64,000 nucleotides of DNA from Siphonodentalium dalli (Eukaryota; Mollusca; Scaphopoda; Gadilida; Siphonodentaliidae). The notes under the pieces are model-generated. The model was given only the letters and a program-made list of their open reading frames with translations, made no database searches and had not been told where the DNA came from. Positions 59,768 through 64,000 of this stretch are shown piece by piece (position 1 is the first letter of the stretch; each line of letters opens with the position of its first letter). Location: positions 133,558,087 through 133,622,086 of the forward strand of contig CP136061.1 in NCBI GenBank assembly GCA_032622095.1, read 5' to 3'. A program made the translations under genes and the position numbers.

Positions 59768-59897
59768 ATGTGGACAGATATGACAGACGATTTGCTCTCC
59801 GGCACACTCCCGCTGGTGTCGAATCTTCCGTACCGCTGTGGTTTCAAATTCTTTATTGCATATGGGGCAGTTGTACTTTTGACGATATACCGGCATC
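59768..59897 (-). CDS. Putative exon with C2HC/C2H2 zinc finger
   Basis: On the minus strand TCTGATCATTACAG|G precedes ATGCCGGTATATCG. The frame reads YNCPICNKEFETTAVRK and IRHQREC (Cys10, Cys13, His27, Cys31), then starts a second finger VCHICPH before a possible donor CAT|GTGGGTA. Without splicing the frame stops at 59753. Zinc fingers of this spacing bind nucleic acid or protein. It could also belong to a mobile-element protein, since a Ty3/gypsy remnant lies 60 bp away on the same strand. Confidence 0.45.
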
Positions 59898-59956
59898 CTG
59901 TAATGATCAGAATTTTACAAAACTGTAGTATATGTGGAGTATAAAATTTATTGACT

Positions 59957-60307
59957 TTAATTTCTGGTCACCACTTGCCTACCAGGAAGAAACCATATTT
60001 TCGTTCTCCCTAAAAAGAACTTTAACCTGTTCAAGTGCACAAACATTATAAAATGTATTGACTTTGGCTTCTGGTCACCACTTGCCCACAAGGAACAAAC
60101 CATTTGTTCGTCTCCCTGAAATAACTTTAATATGTTCAAGCACACAACCTTCGGGGTCTTTTGTCCCTTCTTAAGTTGGTACAATACATCCGATAGCTTT
60201 TCGATGACGGTGTATGGGCCATCAATCTTTGGGACCATTTTCCTTGACATTCCCTTTCCAACATGCAGAGACATCAACAACACTATATATCTGGTAATTG
60301 GGTACAT
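59957..60307 (-). pseudogene. Ty3/gypsy retrotransposon integrase C-terminal fragment
   Basis: The minus-strand frame reads GKGMSRKMVPKIDGPYTVIE then LSDVLYQLKKG and VVCLNILKLF, the GPY/F module near the C-terminus of Ty3/gypsy integrases. Downstream, a unit of about 107 bp (GACTTT-TTCTGGTCACCACTTG, plus strand) is duplicated at 59951 and 60058. No RT, protease or LTR is visible, so this is an isolated fragment. Confidence 0.75.
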
Positions 60308-63028
60308 TTTACTATTTTGTGCTCTTATGTCGTACTGTCTTTTCTATCTATACCCGGAAGCGAAATACATTTTATGCAGTTATCGACTAATGATATAATA
60401 TGACATGGTTATAATAATGGTTATAATATGATTGGCTCTTTGGTTCCCAATACTATTTAATTTTATTTACCAGCCGCTTGATTTGGTGCACATGGCATTC
60501 TGCGTTTCGATGTATTAGCCCCCACAACCCATTCAGCGATGGAAGCGGCAAACTTTTAAGTTGAAGACCTGGTCTCCACTTGTCGTATGTCTTCCTGAGT
60601 CAATTCCCCACCCAACGGTATGGCACTTCCATATCTTCACTATTTTATATTCTGAATTGTGTACTGTTTATTCCGTCACCCCAGGTTCCATTTGTCAATG
60701 GCCATTGGACACTTTCTGGTCGAAAATATACATGACACTAATTTAAAAGCATTCCTTTGTGAATGCCCCACCCAACAGAATGCCACTTTACACAACTTCG
60801 CAATTCTACTATACATTCTTGTATCATTGCCACACTCCTGCTTGGCACAAGTATTGACTCAAGAAGGGCCTGGTTGAGATGACCGTGGTATGATAGATCA
60901 CTTCCATCATCAAGCAACTTATGCCATCAGTGGCATTTGTTCTACTGTGAAGGGGTACTCTCAGGTGCCTAATACTAGTGTCAGCACGATTCTTAACTGT
61001 GGAGAAAATTCACAATGATCACTGATATTTGGCATTGAGACAGTATAAAGTTCAGCCTAAATCACTACCAATCACTATTATTAGGCCATCACGATTAGTA
61101 CGCACCTGAGAGTTTGGCTTGAGACCCCACCGTAGTTCAATTCACACCAGGTTCTCAGCTTCTGTTATTTTTCAATGTTCGAACACATGGCCCTGATAAA
61201 CGGTTTATTGTGTGGATACCAGCAATATATAGAGTACCATAATCGCTTGATTGAACTGGTGGTGTCAAATAATTCATGAGAGGCAGGGATGTTGCACAAA
61301 CACAAAATAGTCCCTGATTTAAAAAAATTACGTCATCAGTTCAATCAAGTGATTATTCTGTTTTTAATAATTTTCCATTAAAACATCTGATTTACCAGAA
61401 ATCCGAATAATATTGCCATTTTTCCCATGACACATAAATTTCGATAGCGTGTATGAATACGCAATATGCTAGTTAAACTGACATAATTCAAGAGTGAAAT
61501 CATCTTTTATAATCACTTGAGAAATCAATGTAAATCACAGATAGGAATGTAATAAATTTTAAATTTTTTAATTTAAAGTATACTAGCAGTGTGCATATAA
61601 GTACGCATATACATGGCCCCTGGTGTATATTGTCTGTGCAAAATGAATCATCCAGACTGACATCTATGTATTCTCCCCGAATGAATGGCAATGGCAGAAT
61701 TATTGGCACCACTTTCATTGAATACAGCAGTATAGCAAGTAGCTATATGTACACGTTGTATTATTACATTAATCCACTGTACATTGTGCATCCACGTACA
61801 TTATTGTATCCGATTTGCGAATCAATTTGGTGTGATTCGGAATCGGATGTCTTAATTCGAATTATATGGAATCATTGGTACCAGTTGCGTTCTCATTACT
61901 TCAACAGACCGCATTGCTTTTTCGAAGGATATTTTATGAAACCAACAAAAGAACACACAAACAGATAAAACTCACCACTGGCCAAGTGGTCCTTCTAGGC
62001 TGCTATAATGTTGGTGGGTCCTGCTGAATTACTATGACGCTTGTAGGTCAAACTGATGCCGTCACATATGTACGTTATTATTTGAGAAAACGCCAGCGCA
62101 AATTTTAAGTGCCAACATCGAGTCATTCACATTATTTTGACTAAGACATCTTAATAAAAATAAATGGTTATCAATAGAGCCCGGTATGAAGTGTTCGACA
62201 ATGGAGGTTTATGAGCATATTAATTTTACCTCTGCACAATACAAATCATTAATAACAACACATATATGGTATCAATAGCTCGAAGACGAGTGTGACTCGC
62301 CATACAGTAGCATTTCAACCAGACTCTACACTCTACTCATAATTCATTTTATAACACAATGTATATTGGTTTTGAATATTTGAGAAATGAATAAATGCCA
62401 TTGAATTGTCCAAAAGTTGTGTACATACATCTTTCAAATTATGTGAATGCATAATGATCAGTCAAAATCAGTATTGACGCTCAAATAAGAAAGTCCCTGA
62501 ATGGCATTGCAAAATGGGAGTTGCTGTAACCACAGTAAAATGCACTGGTGATTTTAAATGAAAAAACGTGTAGGGTACAATCGCAAAATTGTTTAAAGAG
62601 TCACACCATTGGATGGGAAAGTCACACACAAAGGCATAAAATAAGCGCTATTAGCGAGTTTGCGTTACACGTCCGGGTAAATCGGTGAACATCGTCGCGG
62701 TCACTTGGGTACTTTCAATGCAGCACATAAAGCGATAGCGATTTGGAACGGATAGATGTGTCCAATTGACCGGTAACCTTTCACTACGACTTTATCACTC
62801 AAAGATTCATGAATTCCATGAAATTCCAGTCAGCTATGCGTTAACCTATTTATTGCAAGATTTCATGGGTAAATATCATTGATAAAGTTGTCAATTTAAG
62901 CCAGGTTTTATGTTCAAATTCTCTAGGCGGCTTCTAGCACTTAGATAAATACGGACGGCTGATCTTTTCACTAACAACTTTGTTCGGCTTATTTCCCCCG
63001 ATAGGGGATATTGCGTTTACCATGTGTC
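60308..63028. other. Largely unassigned, with one palindrome
   Basis: No gene is recognised. A plus-strand frame at 61591-61968 (125 codons) lacks motifs and splice support. Near 61975-62040 there is an inverted copy of the CACCAGCATCATAGCAA dispersed repeat. Confidence 0.4.
61230..61362. repeat. Palindrome of about 130 bp
   Basis: ATAATCGCTTGATTGAACTG on the left is mirrored by CAGTTCAATCAAGTGATTAT on the right, with arms of about 40 bp and a central loop. Confidence 0.75.
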
Positions 63029-63059
63029 AAGAAATTTCGCATGCCATGCGAAATTTCTT
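63029..63059. repeat. Perfect 15-bp hairpin with a single-base spacer
   Basis: AAGAAATTTCGCATG at 63029-63043 and CATGCGAAATTTCTT at 63045-63059 are exact complements around one C. Confidence 0.9.
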
Positions 63060-63179
63060 ATGATCATGGAGTAAATGTGAGCCCGAAATTAATATTACTG
63101 TTCTTTGTTATCATATGGAATCGTATTAATCCAGCCCCGAATCGCAGAATACCAGCCCAAATATATTGACAGTGTGTCG

Positions 63180-63800
63180 TGAATAAAAACCAACCGAAGC
63201 TGCTAGGATCCAAATCAGCCCGGACCCACGCATTGTTTTTATGCGGGATTTTAGAGACCAGAACAGTGCAGGATTTCATGAAACCTCTATACGCAGTGTT
63301 TGGGGCCGCGGTCACGCAGAAGTGTGGCGATATTAAACCCTACTTTCCAGAATTTCAATATGGTATCTGCATACAAAATTGACATTACATGGCAGACTGT
63401 CCAGACCCCCATGTCGCCATCGTACCACGAATAACTCCACACATATATGTAGCGAAACTACCATCGACTATATTCGCATAGAAACAAGTGGGAATCGCCC
63501 ATCAAAGCCATGCCAGGCAATTAGCACTCGAAATGGCGACATCACAGTGTTTGTCGCGATGAAGCACATGAAAACCCACCCACGCACGGATGGGCGCTGC
63601 GACCGCGCGTAAGTATTAACCCCTTACTTTCCACAATTTCAATATTATCACAATCGTGCCACGAAGATCCCCACGTATGTCGGTATAGCGGAACTAACGT
63701 CGACTTTAGATTTGCGAAGTAATAAGGAATATTGCCCAACATATCCTGGCAATTAACCCTCGATATGTCATCATCGCCGATTATATATTCGCCGCCAATG
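63180..63800 (+). repeat. Diverged tandem duplication, period about 282 bp
   Basis: TACTTTCCAGAATTTCAATA near 63340 recurs as TACTTTCCACAATTTCAATA near 63622. Shared blocks continue through the CCACGAA, GGCAATTA and CTCGA-ATG segments. Frames read through it are not supported as genes. Confidence 0.65.
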
Positions 63801-64000
63801 AAGCGAACAGTCCGAACCGCCCGTGTGGCGTCTAATTATGATGATTTTAGTGGCGATGCAGCATAGTGCTTGTGTCTCATGAAAACCCATGCACGCCATT
63901 CCTTGTGCGAAAGTTAATTTTAATGTACACTCAGCCTTGTAGGGGCATGACGATATAGGAGGTTGGGTGTACATACTTATAATGCACGGGGACACTGTCG

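Noticed and set aside
61591-61968. 125-codon plus-strand frame as a gene.
   Set aside because: No domain, no signal or splice context; overlapping minus-strand frames are similarly open.

Overview
The window is AT-rich, repeat-dense, intron-bearing eukaryotic DNA. I see no operons and no bacterial features. The mix of CR1/Jockey-type LINEs, Helitrons, many palindromic MITEs, a serine/threonine-rich type II glycosyltransferase and one exon of a DNA-PKcs-like kinase fits a marine invertebrate, most likely a lophotrochozoan such as a mollusc. That organism call is inference; no species-specific marker is visible.

Host genes are few. A 108-bp exon at 5845-5952 (+) encodes the catalytic loop and DFG segment of a DNA-PKcs-like PIKK. 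A complete intronless coding sequence for a GT31 (beta-1,3-galactosyltransferase-type) enzyme lies at 17630-18793 (-), with a likely 5'-UTR splice acceptor just upstream. Candidate exons of unknown genes lie at 54058-54162 (+), 58403-58637 (-) and 59768-59897 (-, zinc finger).

Region by region. At 0.3-8.5 kb there are palindromic MITEs and a 2.45-kb element with TTAA target duplications that carries four CACGTG boxes. At 8.9-17 kb an old Jockey-like LINE remnant is interrupted by a piggyBac-type MITE (9361-9752) and by a 6.95-kb LINE (9871-16821) bounded by a 15-bp target duplication. The LINE's ORF1 carries an SGNH esterase domain and its ORF2 is broken. At 19.1-21.1 kb there is a degenerate tandem repeat and a hAT-type element with an 8-bp target duplication. 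At 22.1-41.4 kb there are head-to-tail Helitron arrays joined at CTAG|TC junctions, first in minus and finally in plus orientation. A 12.35-kb block (24.62-36.97 kb) sits inside the microsatellite of one Helitron copy, and this block contains a 6.7-kb inverted repeat with arms of about 2.65 kb. At 41.5-47.9 kb there are a mariner-type MITE, tandem repeats and a second piggyBac-type MITE. At 47.9-53.2 kb there is a CR1-like LINE on the minus strand with RRM-type ORF1, PHD finger, endonuclease and RT. At 54.3-56.2 kb there is a degenerate satellite of about 290 bp. At 57.7-64 kb there are sparse exons, a Ty3/gypsy integrase remnant, palindromes and a tandem duplication.

The dominant theme is transposons nested in transposons and an unusual density of self-complementary DNA on scales from 31 bp to 6.7 kb. 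All family assignments come from motifs read by eye; no database search was run.
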